Source: Candidatus Sodalis pierantonius str. SOPE (GTDB lineage: Bacteria; Pseudomonadota; Gammaproteobacteria; Enterobacterales; Enterobacteriaceae). Taken from it: a DNA stretch of 64,000 bases. The notes under the pieces are model-generated. The model had not been told where the DNA came from and ran no database searches. It saw only the letters and a program-made list of their open reading frames with translations. The position numbers and the translations under genes are program-made. Location: NCBI RefSeq assembly GCF_000517405.1, contig NZ_CP006568.1, positions 1,674,001 through 1,738,000 of the forward strand, read 5' to 3'. Below are positions 1-8,974 of this stretch, piece by piece (within the stretch, counting starts at the first letter, position 1; each line of letters opens with the position of its first letter).

Positions 1-189
1 GCCGTTGCGGGCGTTGGTCCCCGGTTTAGGCTGATTTTTATCGTAGCCGAGGTGATGGGTCATTTCGGCATTGAGAGCTGCTTCGACGCTGATTTTTTTC
101 AGCAGCCGATCGAAGTGACTGAGATCTTCAGGGGTTTTGAGATTTTTGGCCAGTTCGTTAGCCAGAGCCTGCAACTGTTTTTCGTCCAT
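1..189 (-). CDS. IS256-family transposase, N-terminal 63 residues (cut by window edge)
   Basis: The reading frame starts with MDEKQLQALANELAKN and is essentially identical to the first 63 residues of the intact transposase at 14054-15262. IS256-type transposases are DDE enzymes; the catalytic residues lie further downstream, outside this fragment. The start codon is at 189, about 70 bases inside the element end, as in the other copies. Whether the rest is intact cannot be seen. Confidence 0.9.
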   Translation of the reverse strand, partial: MDEKQLQALANELAKNLKTPEDLSHFDRLLKKISVEAALNAEMTHHLGYDKNQPKPGTNARNG

Positions 190-261
190 AAATTAACCTG
201 TTTTTGATGTTGGATTGAACATATCAAAATCAGGCAAATACACAAATTTCTAAACAGGCTC
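1..261 (-). mobile_element. IS256-family element, 5' end only (runs off the window)
   Basis: The last bases of this stretch are the outer end of the same IS256-family element seen complete at 13982-15296. The terminal repeat, read on the minus strand, begins GAGCCTGTTTAG and is followed by the same leader. The element is oriented leftward and continues beyond base 1. Its insertion point is inside mgsA: the host reading frame resumes immediately at 262. The other junction is outside the window, so a target duplication cannot be checked. Confidence 0.93.
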
Positions 262-372
262 ACCAACCGCTCTACCGCCGATTTCTTCATTAGCTCCGCT
301 CTTTTCCATCAGGACGTGGCGATCGCCATCCCTGATTATCAACGTTATCTGGCGGAGCGCCTGTCGTCCTAA
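262..372 (+). pseudogene. mgsA: Methylglyoxal synthase, 3' remnant cut off by IS256
   Basis: The plus strand encodes the last 36 residues of methylglyoxal synthase, including the family-typical C-terminus IPDYQRYLAERL, ending at TAA 370-372. Residues such as TADF and IPDYQRYL match my memory of the E. coli protein. The enzyme converts dihydroxyacetone phosphate to methylglyoxal and is about 150 residues long, so roughly three quarters, including the active site, is separated from this tail by the IS256 element ending at 261. It faces helD tail to tail, as in E. coli. The remnant cannot be functional alone. Confidence 0.9.
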
Positions 373-443
373 CGGAGCCCACTCCACATCAGGCGCGCCC
401 GCGCGTGCCTGGCGATGCCGCGCCGTGAAGCGACATGCGCGGT

Positions 444-2498
444 TTAGGGTTTTCTCGCCTGCGGCACCCCCTGACTCAGCAGTTCCTCTATAAATACCGA
501 CGGGTTCGCCTTGTCCGTCAGCAGCCATACCTGCTCTTTGGCGCGGGTAAGCGCCACGTACAGCAGGCGACGCTCTTCCGCGTCCGGGTAGTCCTCCGGT
601 TGGGGAAGGAGAACCTGTTCGATAATCGATTCCCGCACCGCAGCAGGAAATCCGTCGCGGCCGTCGTTGACGCCGACAATGATCACATACTCCGCCTGCT
701 GCCCTTTGCTGGCATGAATAGTCATAAAATCAATCGTCAGGTTGGGCCAGCGCGTCGCCGCTTTTGCCAGCAGCGCCGGACGCAGATGGTGATAACGTGC
801 CAGCACCAGAATACGTTGCGTCGGCGTGACAAAACCGCTGAGTTTGTTTAAAAGCGCGTCAAGTTGATCTTCAGGCAGGATCAACACCGCTTTTTTGCCG
901 CCGCGCGTCAGGTTGTTAAGCGGCTTTGCCAGTTGAAACGGATTTTGCTGCACAAACCGGTTTGCCACTTCGCCAATACGTTGATTAAAGCGGTAGGTGG
1001 TATCCAGAGCCAGCGGTTCGCCACCGCCAAAACTCGCGCTGAAGGCGGTGGTCAACGCCAGCTCCGCGCCGCTGAAGCGGTAAATCGCCTGCCAATCATC
1101 CCCAACGGCGAACAATGCGCTGGCGCTGTTTTGTTGGCACAGCGCGGTGATAAGCCTGGCGCGCTGGAGTGAGATATCCTGAAACTCATCCACCAGAATA
1201 TGTTTCCACGGGCTCACGAAGCGGCCTTTTTGCAAAATATCCACCGCCTGATGGATAAGACCGTCAAAGTCCACCGCGCCCTCTTCTTTCAATGCCTGTT
1301 TCCAGGCTTTCAGCAGCGGCGCCAGCAGCCGGATGCATTTTTGAAACTGCTCGCGCAGCGCATCGGGCGCCGCGTCTATCATCTCGGCCTGGCTGCCGCC
1401 GTGCGAACGCATCAGCCCGACCCAGCGCTCCAGCCGTCCCGCCAGGCGGTTAGCCAGTTTATCGTTCTGCCAGAAATCGCCGTCCGGCACTTCCCAGTCT
1501 AGTTCCTCGCCAATCCACTGCCGCCACCCTTTGGCCTGCGCCTTTTTTTCGCGGCATTGCTGTCGCCAATGGTCAATCAGCAGCTTACGCCGCGCGGCGC
1601 CATCGCTTTCAAGCTGGCTCACGGCCGGCGCCTTTTTGTTGCCTTGACGAATAATCATCAGCGCCAAGGCATGAAAAGTACTTGCCTGAATCGTATCCAC
1701 GTCCAGCCGCTGCCGCAGGCGTTCGTCCATTTCCCGCGCCGCCTGGCGGCCGAATGCCAGCAGCAAAATCTGATCCGGCGTCGCCAGATTACGCCGCAGC
1801 AACCAGCAGGCGCGCGCCACCAGCAGCGAGGTTTTACCGCTACCGGCGCCGGCCAGCACCAGCAGCGATCGCTCGCCGTTGACCACCGCCCGGCTTTGGG
1901 CAAGATTAAGCGGCGAACTTTCCACCGAGCGAAAGAAGTCCTCATGCTCTTGCAGCATACGCGTCGTCCATTGCTGATTGCGCATCGCCACCCGTTGCAC
2001 GCCCTCCTCCAGCCACTCCCGGCATTGACGCCAAGGTTCACGGCAATCGTCAAATGCCCCCAGCCGGGCGACGGGCAGCGGCAGCGCGTCAACAGCCTGC
2101 TGGATCCCCGCCTGCAGCCGGGCCAGATCCTGCTGTAGCAGCCAGCTATCCTTATCGATGATCTGTTGGATTTTCACCACTTGCTCGTTCAGCACCCCGG
2201 CGGCAATGGCGCCCATTTCCTCGCTCCAGGTCTGCCACGACTGCTGTAGGTAACGGTAGAACCGCTGGGTTTCCTGCCATTCGGTGCCGTGCAGGCGCAC
2301 GACTTTATCTTCCGGCAGCTCAAATTCCAGCTCGCCCCACACGATGCCGCGGCGGCATTGAATCGCGAGAATTTGATTGAACGGGATCAGATAGTGATAT
2401 TTATCGCCGCTGACCTCGACGCCGGCATGCAATAGCCGTACGCGGTTATAAGGATGCTGCGCCAGACGTTTGCCGATTGAGGTGGATTTGAGTTCCAT
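444..2498 (-). CDS. helD: DNA helicase IV
   Basis: HelD is a superfamily 1 3'-5' DNA helicase related to UvrD and Rep. The chosen ATG at 2498 gives MELKSTSIGKRLAQ and 684 residues, the E. coli length; an upstream in-frame ATG would add 39 residues with no family support. Visible motifs are Walker A LAGAGSGKTS near residue 220, LLAFGRQAA (motif Ia), the Walker B-like DEFQD, GDDWQAIYRFSG (motif III region), TIHASKGQQAEYV and the C-terminal motif VALTRAKEQ. The frame is uninterrupted. It is divergent from yccF and convergent with the mgsA remnant, the E. coli arrangement. It is one of the few intact genes in the mgsA-ompA stretch. Confidence 0.96.
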   Translation of the reverse strand: MELKSTSIGKRLAQHPYNRVRLLHAGVEVSGDKYHYLIPFNQILAIQCRRGIVWGELEFELPEDKVVRLHGTEWQETQRFYRYLQQSWQTWSEEMGAIAAGVLNEQVVKIQQIIDKDSWLLQQDLARLQAGIQQAVDALPLPVARLGAFDDCREPWRQCREWLEEGVQRVAMRNQQWTTRMLQEHEDFFRSVESSPLNLAQSRAVVNGERSLLVLAGAGSGKTSLLVARACWLLRRNLATPDQILLLAFGRQAAREMDERLRQRLDVDTIQASTFHALALMIIRQGNKKAPAVSQLESDGAARRKLLIDHWRQQCREKKAQAKGWRQWIGEELDWEVPDGDFWQNDKLANRLAGRLERWVGLMRSHGGSQAEMIDAAPDALREQFQKCIRLLAPLLKAWKQALKEEGAVDFDGLIHQAVDILQKGRFVSPWKHILVDEFQDISLQRARLITALCQQNSASALFAVGDDWQAIYRFSGAELALTTAFSASFGGGEPLALDTTYRFNQRIGEVANRFVQQNPFQLAKPLNNLTRGGKKAVLILPEDQLDALLNKLSGFVTPTQRILVLARYHHLRPALLAKAATRWPNLTIDFMTIHASKGQQAEYVIIVGVNDGRDGFPAAVRESIIEQVLLPQPEDYPDAEERRLLYVALTRAKEQVWLLTDKANPSVFIEELLSQGVPQARKP

Positions 2499-2651
2499 AA
2501 GCTTGCAAGGATTCCGGATGGCCATGATGTCTGTCTTTAGTGTACCCGCTTTGAGTTGTCCTGCTCCAGCCAGAAAAACAGAGTAGAATTCGCAATGGAG
2601 ATCAGAGACAATCAACGCTAACGATTATCAGCCTTTACTGCCCAGAGCGCT

Positions 2652-3098
2652 ATGCGAACGCTACTCAATATCATCAATTTTATTTTTGGCGGTTTCTTGA
2701 CCACCCTCGCCTGGCTACTGGCGACACTCCTTAGTATCGTGCTTATTATCAGCTGGCCTTTTACCCGCGCCTTCTGAGAGATAACCAAGTTGTCACTGGT
2801 ACCGTTCGGCAATACCGTGCTGCATGTGGATGAGCTTTATCCCGAACGGCGCAGCGGTTTGCTTAATACCGGCGGCACGCTGCTTAATGTCTTTTGGTTC
2901 GTGGTGTTCGGCTGGTGGCTGTGTCTGTCGCACATTCTGACGGGGATTGCCCAATGCTGCACGCTGATTGGCATCCCCTTTGGTATCGCCAATTTCAAGC
3001 TGGCGCTCATCGCGGTTTGACCGGTGGGCCGCCGGGTGGTGTCGGTCGAAGAGGCCGACAGGCTACGAGCGGGTTTTCGCGGCCCGCATCATGGTTAA
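2652..3098 (+). pseudogene. yccF: YccF inner membrane protein with two in-frame TGA codons
   Basis: Read through its two stops, this frame gives 148 residues, the same length as E. coli YccF, with no indel. It starts MRTLLNIINFIFGGF and contains the YccF-domain segments LLNTGGTLLNVFWF, GWWLC and GIPFGIANFKLA; several segments are strongly hydrophobic. TGA at 2775-2777 and TGA at 3018-3020 both fall where the E. coli protein has tryptophan (…CWEITKL… and …LWPVGRR…). YccF is a membrane protein of unknown function usually next to yccS, whose GTG start follows 18 bases after the yccF stop. Most likely a young pseudogene; readthrough of TGA as Trp is a less likely alternative. Confidence 0.85.
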
Positions 3099-3921
3099 GC
3101 GACGCGAGGACAGGACGTGCTAACATCCGCCCCGGGCTTGCGTCAGTGGGTGTTCAACAGTCGCTGACACGATACCCTGAAAATTATCTTCGCCCTTAGC
3201 GGGACGGCGGCCGTGCCCTGGTGGCTGGGTTCGCCCACGTTGACGATTCCGCTGACCTTAGGTGTCGTTGCCGCCGCGCTGGCGAGTCTGGATGACCGGC
3301 TCACCGGCCGATTACGTAATTTGCTCATAACGCTGGTAAGTTTTTTCATCGCCGCCGTTTCCATTGAGCTCCTCTTTCCCTATCCGTGGCTGTTAGCCCT
3401 CGGCCTTGCCTGTTCAACCTGCGGTTTTATCTTGCTCGGCGCCCTTGGGCAGCGCTATGCCACCATCGCTTTTGGCGCTCTGTTAATTGCGGTATACACC
3501 ATGCTGGGCACCGCGATGTATCAAAGCTGGTATTTGCAGCCGCTACTGCTGGCAGGCGCTATTTGGTACAATGCGCTCACCCTGCTTGGCCACCTGATGT
3601 TTCCCATAAGCCCTTTACAGGATGACCTGGCGCGCGGCTATCGGTCTCTGGCCCACTATCTTTCCGCCAAGGCCGACTGTTTCGATCCCGACAGCGAGGA
3701 AAGCGACGACAGCATCCTGATAACGGTGGCGATGGCCAACGGCCAACTGGTGGAGGCGCTTAACCAAGTAAAGGCCACCTTGCTTACGCGCCTGCGCGGG
3801 GTGCAGATTTCGACGTATCCGATCAGCTGTTCCGGCGACATCCGATTAGTTATTCCGATATTTTCCGATCACCCATTCCAGTGATATTCGTTCACGTGTT
3901 CGCTCATCTTCTGACTCGGGT

Positions 3922-4671
3922 TTAGTCTATTTTTCCTGTGCTGGCTACTCCTTGCTCTTTGCGTAGTGATTCGTCTTTAAGTTCCAGCCTATAGCTGGGG
4001 TGTACTAACCGATCGAGTAACGCGTCAGCTGTCGTGGAGTTTTCTATCAGTCCATACCATTTTTTCACCGGCAGTTGACTGATCAGGATGCTGCTGCTTT
4101 TGTCGTAGCGATCTTCCATCACCTCCAACAGCATCGTTGCCTGCATCGGACTTATTGATTCTAGGCCCACGTCGTCCAAGATCAGTAACTCTATTTTTTC
4201 TAACTGCTTAAGCTGTTTTAGATAGGTCCCGTCTACCTGACACTGGTGAAGATGGGCCAGCAACCGACCCACTCGCCAGTAACGCACGCTATATTGCTGC
4301 CGGCATGCCTGCTCACCAAGCGCACAACTGAGCCAGGTTTTGCCCGTACCTGTTGGCCCCGTGATGAGTATGCTTTTCTGATATTTCAGATATTGTCCCC
4401 CTAGCAGATCTCGCATCTGTTCCGGTGTCACTCCTCGGCTAGGGATATAGCGGATATCTTCCGGTTTTGCCTGCAAGCGCATTTGCGATTGCCGTCGCAT
4501 ATGGCATATGTGGTTGTTTTTTCTATGCAAATTTTCCGCTTCTACCATCAGCGACAACCGCTCCTCGAACCCCAGCTCCCCATAACTCCCCGGGAGTTCG
4601 CGTTGCGTCTCCAACGCCTGGACCATTGCCGATAACTTCAGCTTTCGCAGAGCCATTAACAGTGTATCCAT
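3922..4671 (-). CDS. istB: IS21 IstB helper ATPase
   Basis: IstB is the AAA+ DnaA/DnaC-like ATPase that assembles with IstA and target DNA during IS21 transposition. The 249-residue frame has Walker A GPTGTGKTWLSCALG near residue 105, Walker B LLILDDVGLE, and the C-terminal DALLDRLVHPSYRLEL arginine-finger region. ATG at 4671 is preceded by AAGGAG and lies 11 bases past the istA stop, so the two are cotranscribed. The frame is intact and of normal length, but the partner istA is broken, so this copy cannot move without help from another. Confidence 0.95.
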   Translation of the reverse strand: MDTLLMALRKLKLSAMVQALETQRELPGSYGELGFEERLSLMVEAENLHRKNNHICHMRRQSQMRLQAKPEDIRYIPSRGVTPEQMRDLLGGQYLKYQKSILITGPTGTGKTWLSCALGEQACRQQYSVRYWRVGRLLAHLHQCQVDGTYLKQLKQLEKIELLILDDVGLESISPMQATMLLEVMEDRYDKSSSILISQLPVKKWYGLIENSTTADALLDRLVHPSYRLELKDESLRKEQGVASTGKID

Positions 4672-4682
4672 ATTTATTCTCC

Positions 4683-6241
4683 TTAGTGATAACTGTCCGG
4701 ACCTCGGAGGTTTTCGTGAACCAGCATTGATACGCCGGCTCCGTCCTGGGTGACCTCACTTTCACGACCGTGTTTCAATACGTTGGCTATGAAAGAGCGG
4801 TTAATGCACCCTTTCTCCAACGCCAGCGCGCAGGCCTTCTCCAGTCGCGTCGTCTCATAGCGCCGTTGCAGATTGCAGATTGAGTAGCCCCAGCACGGAG
4901 CGGTAAGCCTGCTCCGGATGGGCTTTGCTCTTTTGGATGGACTCGACCACTTTCAGTGTGCACACACCCACCGACAGCGCCCAACTACACAGCCTTTCCG
5001 GCGTCCACTGACTCTGCCCCTTATGGGTTAGCCGGCATGTGCGCCGCCTGAGTCGTGTGCCTATAGGCGTTATCGCTGCGAGGGTGCGTAGCCACGCAGA
5101 CGCCCTTATGGTGGATTTGCACCAGCCGTTGGGTGGCGATGACGTCAACGCGCTCGCCAACCAGCGGATGCGGCACCGAGTACCAGTTTTTGCCGTAGTC
5201 TATGTGGTAATCAGGTCCCACTCGGGCAACGAGATACTCACTGTATTCCCATTGTGTGGGCGGTAGAGGCCCAAGAGCCGGTTTGTCCAGCTGCTCGAAG
5301 CGTTCAAGGCGACTTTGTCCGCCGTAATGACGCATCGGGCGCAAATTCAACTCATGATTGAGTTCTCGTATCACCTGGTTGAGTTCGGCCAGCGAGTAGA
5401 ACCTACGTTTACGCAACCGGGCCAAAACCCAGCGTTCTACCAGCTGCACAGTTGATTCTGCCTTCGCCTTGTCTTTCGGTTTTCTCGGGCGCGCCGGTAG
5501 CACCACTGTCTCATAGTGATTTGCCAGCGCCTGGTAGCTCTGGTTTATGACCGGCTCATAGCGGTCAGGGGTGCTGACAGCGCTGCGCAGATTATCAGGT
5601 ATCATCAGCTCCGGAACCCCACCCATGAAGTGCAGGCAGCGGCTATTGGCGTTGAGCCACGATGCCATGTCCTGGCCTTCGCAGGCTTCGATATACGCAT
5701 AGCCTGACACGCCCATGGCAGCGACGAAGATAGCGACCTGGCGTACGTTACCGGTCGCAGGGTTGACGATAGGTACGGTGGGGCCACAGAAGTCGATGAA
5801 GAGCTTTTCGCCAGCCTTGTGCTCCATGCGCATGGAACGCCGCTGCTTCTTTTTCCAGTCACGGAACAGTGCACAAAACTGTGAGTAACCGAGGGCATCA
5901 CCGCCCACGGCGGACTGATATTCCATCCAGAGCAGCTGCTTGGTCATGCCCTTGAGGCTTAACTCGGTATCGATATCAAGCCAGCTGGGTAAGGTATTGA
6001 TAACTTTTCCGGATTTGCCGGGATAGAGCAGGCGGTCGAGGTCGACGGGGGACAGTTCCGCCGGCAATGGCCAGACCAGGTTAGCTACCGTGAATCGGCC
6101 GAGGATATCGTGCACGGTAGTACAGCCTATGCCGAGCGCTGCTGCGATAGTGCGATTCGAGCGACGCTGCTCGAATTTCATACGTAAGACATTAATATAG
6201 ATGCACATTTCCGTTCTCGCTTTCTTCTTTTTACGTGCCAT
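4683..6241 (-). pseudogene. istA: IS21 IstA transposase, frameshifted
   Basis: IstA is the DDE transposase of IS21 elements, about 500 residues. This copy reads cleanly from ATG 6241 for 406 codons, with an N-terminal helix-turn-helix (RRSNRTIAAALGIGCTTV), DDE-core segments FIDFCGPT and PDNLRSAV, and a C-terminal beta-barrel segment (WYSVPHPLVGERV). A frameshift near 5020-5035 then puts the next part (WTPERLCSWALSVG…HPEQAYRSVLGLL) in another frame. A 7-bp tandem duplication of TTGCAGA (4866-4879) shifts it again; the last segment, RRYETTRLEKACALALEKG to the TAA at 4683, resumes in yet another frame. The C-terminus is therefore lost. Confidence 0.93.
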
Positions 6242-7779
6242 GCCATGCCCCCGGAAGCTAAAAGTCTCCAGAGTATGGCGGAACAGAAGATGAGCGATCG
6301 GACAGAATCGGAATCGCTGATCGGGCGACCGGAATCAGCACGGGGATCGCGGCCAGCGCAGCACCCGACGCAGCCTGCATTACTATTTCGTCGCCCAGGA
6401 TATCCATGAACGGGCCAGCTCAGCGCATGCGCGTTATCAGCAACTCCGCGGAGAGCTGCGTTTCAGCGATGTGCTGTTCCGTTTCCAACGCCTGTTGGAA
6501 ATGCAGGCCCGCGCCTGCGAAAAACTCTCGCAATCTATTCTGCTGCGCCGTCGTTATCAGCACGATCCACGTTTCGAGCGCCTTTTTAGCCATCTTGACG
6601 CCGCCATCGCCAGCGCCGGTGCGGGGGCGCCCCTCGGCGCGCTGCACCCTTTGCTGAGCAACCTGCGCTCGATTGATGCCCAACTGGCCACCATCGAATC
6701 CGAGCAGGCCATCGCCCGAATGCCCACCGAGGATAATAGCCTGTCCGACGATAAGCTTACCGGCTGGCTGGATATCCGCAGCCGTTTGCGGCTGAATCTG
6801 ACGCCGGAATCCGCCCTGTTCCGTCATGCGGTGCGCATGTCGCTGGTATTGTGCGCCGGCTACGCGTTTATCCGTTTAAGCGGCATGCATTATGGCTATT
6901 GGATAATGCTGACCAGCCTGTTCGTCTGCCAGCCAAACTATCAGGCAACGCGACGGCGGCTGGCGCTGCGTATTATCGGTACCGTCGCCGGGGTAGTGAT
7001 TGGCCTGCCGGTGCTGTATTTTATACCGTCCACCGAAGGTCAGCTGGTGCTTATCGTGTTGAGCGGCACGCTGTTTTTTTGCCTTTCGCAATAGCCAATA
7101 TGCCCAGGCCACCCTGTTTATCACCCTGCTGGTGATGCTCTGCTTCAACCTGGTCGACCAGGGCTTTGAGGTCGCGCTGCCGCGCCTGTTCGATACCCTG
7201 GTGGGCTGCGCCATCGCCTGGGCGGCGGTCAGTTTTATCTGGCCCGACTGGCGCTTTCGGCGCCTGCCCGCCGTGGTGGAAAAAAGCCTGACTGCCAACT
7301 GCCGCTACCTGGATGCCATTTTGGTGCAATACCATCAAGGCAAAGATAACCGCCTCGAGTACCGCGTGGCGCACAGTGATGCCCACAACCGCGATGCGGA
7401 ACTGGCGTCGGTGGTGTCGAATATGTCCGCCGAACGCCGCGCGGGCGGGGAGCTCATGGATAACGCCTTCCGCCTGCTGTGTTTGAGCCACACCTTTCTC
7501 AGTTATGTTTCCACCTTGGGCGTCCACCGGGGGCTTATCGACAACCCGGCGGTGCTAGATATTCTTAATGACGCCACCTGTTATGTCGATGCTTTTCAGG
7601 CGCGTCTTAGCCAGGAGCGCGAAAAACTGCTGGCGCGTATCGCACAACTGGAGCCGGAGCCGGGCGCCCGGGAACAGCTGGTGATGCAGCAGGTCGGCCT
7701 GTTGCTGGCGCTGCTCCCTGAATTGACCGGCCGCAGCCGGCTGATAGCGCAGCAGAGTTAGCTTGCGCCCGAAGTGACA

Positions 7780-8379
7780 TCAGGCATGGCGGCGATGCCA
7801 CTCCATCAGTTCGTTTCGCAAACACGGGGGCAGCGCCGCCAAATGCCGCCCTGCCAATGCCCCTTCCAGGGCCAACAGAACTTTGACGCTCAAATCCCGT
7901 TTGATGTTACGTAATTTCAGATAACTTGCTTTAGCGCCATGATTGCGCAGCGCATCCACATTTTGGATACCGGCTTTCCATAAAAGCCGCTCAATGCCCT
8001 GGCCGATGTTGGGCAGGTCTTTCAGGCGCGGGTGATCCGCCCGCACCTGCCGTTCGCGGCGCGCCTCCTCCAGCGTTTGTCTCCTGAGTACTATCAGCGT
8101 CGCCGGCGCATCCCACAGGGTCTCCGGCAGATGATAATAGTTCAGCGTGACAGGGATGCCGCGCTTGGTGTAGATCAGTTTGCGCATCCCCAGCTCGCTA
8201 TAGCGGTCTTCGTTGCCGCGAATACCGCGCAGCCAGCACTCGCCCTCGAGGATTAGCGCGAACATGACCCCTCCTGCCGCCACGCTGTAGCCCCCGAATT
8301 GAGAACGGGTCGTTATCTCCCCTAATGGAGAAAACAGCGTCTTTGCCTGTTGAATACGTAACTTATAGTTAGCGTTCAT
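7780..8379 (-). CDS. tfoX: TfoX/Sxy competence regulator
   Basis: TfoX (Sxy) activates CRP-S promoters of the natural-competence regulon in gammaproteobacteria. The 199-residue frame contains the N-terminal TfoX domain (QAKTLFSPLGEITTRSQFGG, then a Trp/Tyr-rich core) and the C-terminal domain (LKDLPNIGQGIERLLWKAGI), a helix-hairpin-like segment. Length is close to the E. coli protein (about 209). The position between yccS and sulA is conserved. No stop or frameshift is visible. It converges on yccS with an 18-base gap. With so many neighbours dead, an intact frame here may simply reflect chance or recent loss of selection. Confidence 0.92.
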   Translation of the reverse strand: MNANYKLRIQQAKTLFSPLGEITTRSQFGGYSVAAGGVMFALILEGECWLRGIRGNEDRYSELGMRKLIYTKRGIPVTLNYYHLPETLWDAPATLIVLRRQTLEEARRERQVRADHPRLKDLPNIGQGIERLLWKAGIQNVDALRNHGAKASYLKLRNIKRDLSVKVLLALEGALAGRHLAALPPCLRNELMEWHRRHA

Positions 8380-8512
8380 GTGTTTTTCCTCTCATTCCTT
8401 TCATTGCGTGGCGTGATCCCGCCACTGCTGCATCACGTCCCGCAGGCTATCAACTTAATTCGCGCTATTTAAATACCTATTCACGGATCTGCGAGGCCGA
8501 TTGATCTTTTGG

Positions 8513-8549
8513 TTGATTTTAACGCGCATCCCGGATACTGTGTTTTTAT
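8513..8549 (+). promoter_or_regulatory. sulA promoter with left half of its LexA box (orphaned by ISL3)
   Basis: A good sigma-70 promoter is visible: TTGATT at 8513-8518, a 17-base spacer, and TACTGT at 8536-8541. The TACTGT is also the left half of an SOS box. GTTTTTAT (8542-8549), the core of the box, is the left target duplication; the ISL3 element begins at 8550. The right half, ACAGTA, is 1.7 kb away at 10272-10277. LexA needs both half-sites as a dimer, so this promoter is probably unrepressed and now reads into the ISL3 element, toward the small gene at 8675. Confidence 0.85.
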
Positions 8550-8674
8550 GGGTCTTCCCCTGTTGTGGTGGCTCAATCGACAGTTTTGCATTTTTACTTT
8601 ACTTATTTCTTTTGGCTGGAACTTGGACTTCTATATGGATGTCAAACGTATTTACGTTTAAAGGAATAACGTTC

Positions 8675-8965
8675 ATGTCATGCTTAAAAAAATATGCATA
8701 TGCCCCATTTATCTTACTGCTTCATGGTGTTGCAGCATCGGCCTCACCAAATCTGATGTATAACACTGATAAGAAAGACTATTCACTGTCACCAGAGGTA
8801 ACGCCAAAATTATCTTGGGAGAAAAGTGAGTCTCAAGTTGATAAAACTCAATATTGTCTTACCCCTAGCGATCCGGGATGCAGCAATATGTGGCAAAAGG
8901 AAAATGAAAAGGAGAATGACGAGCGAATACAACATCACCAGCAAAAAAATTTTATAACTCCCTAA
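8675..8965 (+). CDS. Small putative exported protein carried inside the ISL3 element
   Basis: I do not recognise this 96-residue protein. The ATG at 8675 follows AAAGGA with suitable spacing. The N-terminus MSCLKKYAYAPFILLLHGVAASAS is a textbook signal peptide (basic start, hydrophobic core, ASA cleavage region). The mature part is very polar, rich in Lys, Glu, Asn and Gln, and has two cysteines (YCLTPSDPGC) and a charged tail. Codon use is much more AT-rich than the chromosomal genes. It lies inside the element and opposite to the transposase, so it behaves as a passenger gene. The orphaned sulA promoter points at it from 130 bases upstream. Longer in-frame extensions lack a ribosome site. 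Confidence 0.55.
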   Translation: MSCLKKYAYAPFILLLHGVAASASPNLMYNTDKKDYSLSPEVTPKLSWEKSESQVDKTQYCLTPSDPGCSNMWQKENEKENDERIQHHQQKNFITP

Positions 8966-8974
8966 AATGATTGC

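Larger units (their letters stand above)
3802..6340 (-). mobile_element. IS21-family element with 5-bp target duplication, inside yccS
   Basis: The element carries istA and istB on the minus strand. Its ends are imperfect inverted repeats beginning TGC(A/T)GATT and sharing CCGATCAGC a few bases further in, with subterminal repeats of TCCGAT as expected for IS21. The host sequence CGGGG occurs at 3797-3801 and again at 6341-6345: a 5-bp target duplication, in the 4-8 bp range of the family. Removing the element plus one CGGGG joins the two yccS halves in frame, which fixes both boundaries. Length is about 2.54 kb. Confidence 0.95.
3117..7761 (+). pseudogene. yccS: YccS (FUSC-family inner membrane protein) split by an IS21 element
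   Basis: YccS is an approximately 720-residue FUSC/aromatic-acid-exporter-type membrane protein. The left part (GTG 3117 to 3801) and right part (6346 to 7761) join in frame when the IS21 element and one copy of its CGGGG duplication are removed, restoring LTRLRGDRG…LHYYFVAQDIHERAS. Three lesions are visible. TGA at 3165-3167 stands where E. coli has Trp early in the protein. The IS21 insertion is at 3802-6340. A +1 T sits in the T-run at 7074-7080 (7 T where 6 keep the frame), before FAFRNSQYAQATLFIT. The left part carries the hydrophobic block FPYPWLLALGLACSTCGFILLG; the right part carries SLFVCQPNYQATRRRL. Clearly non-functional. Confidence 0.95.
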
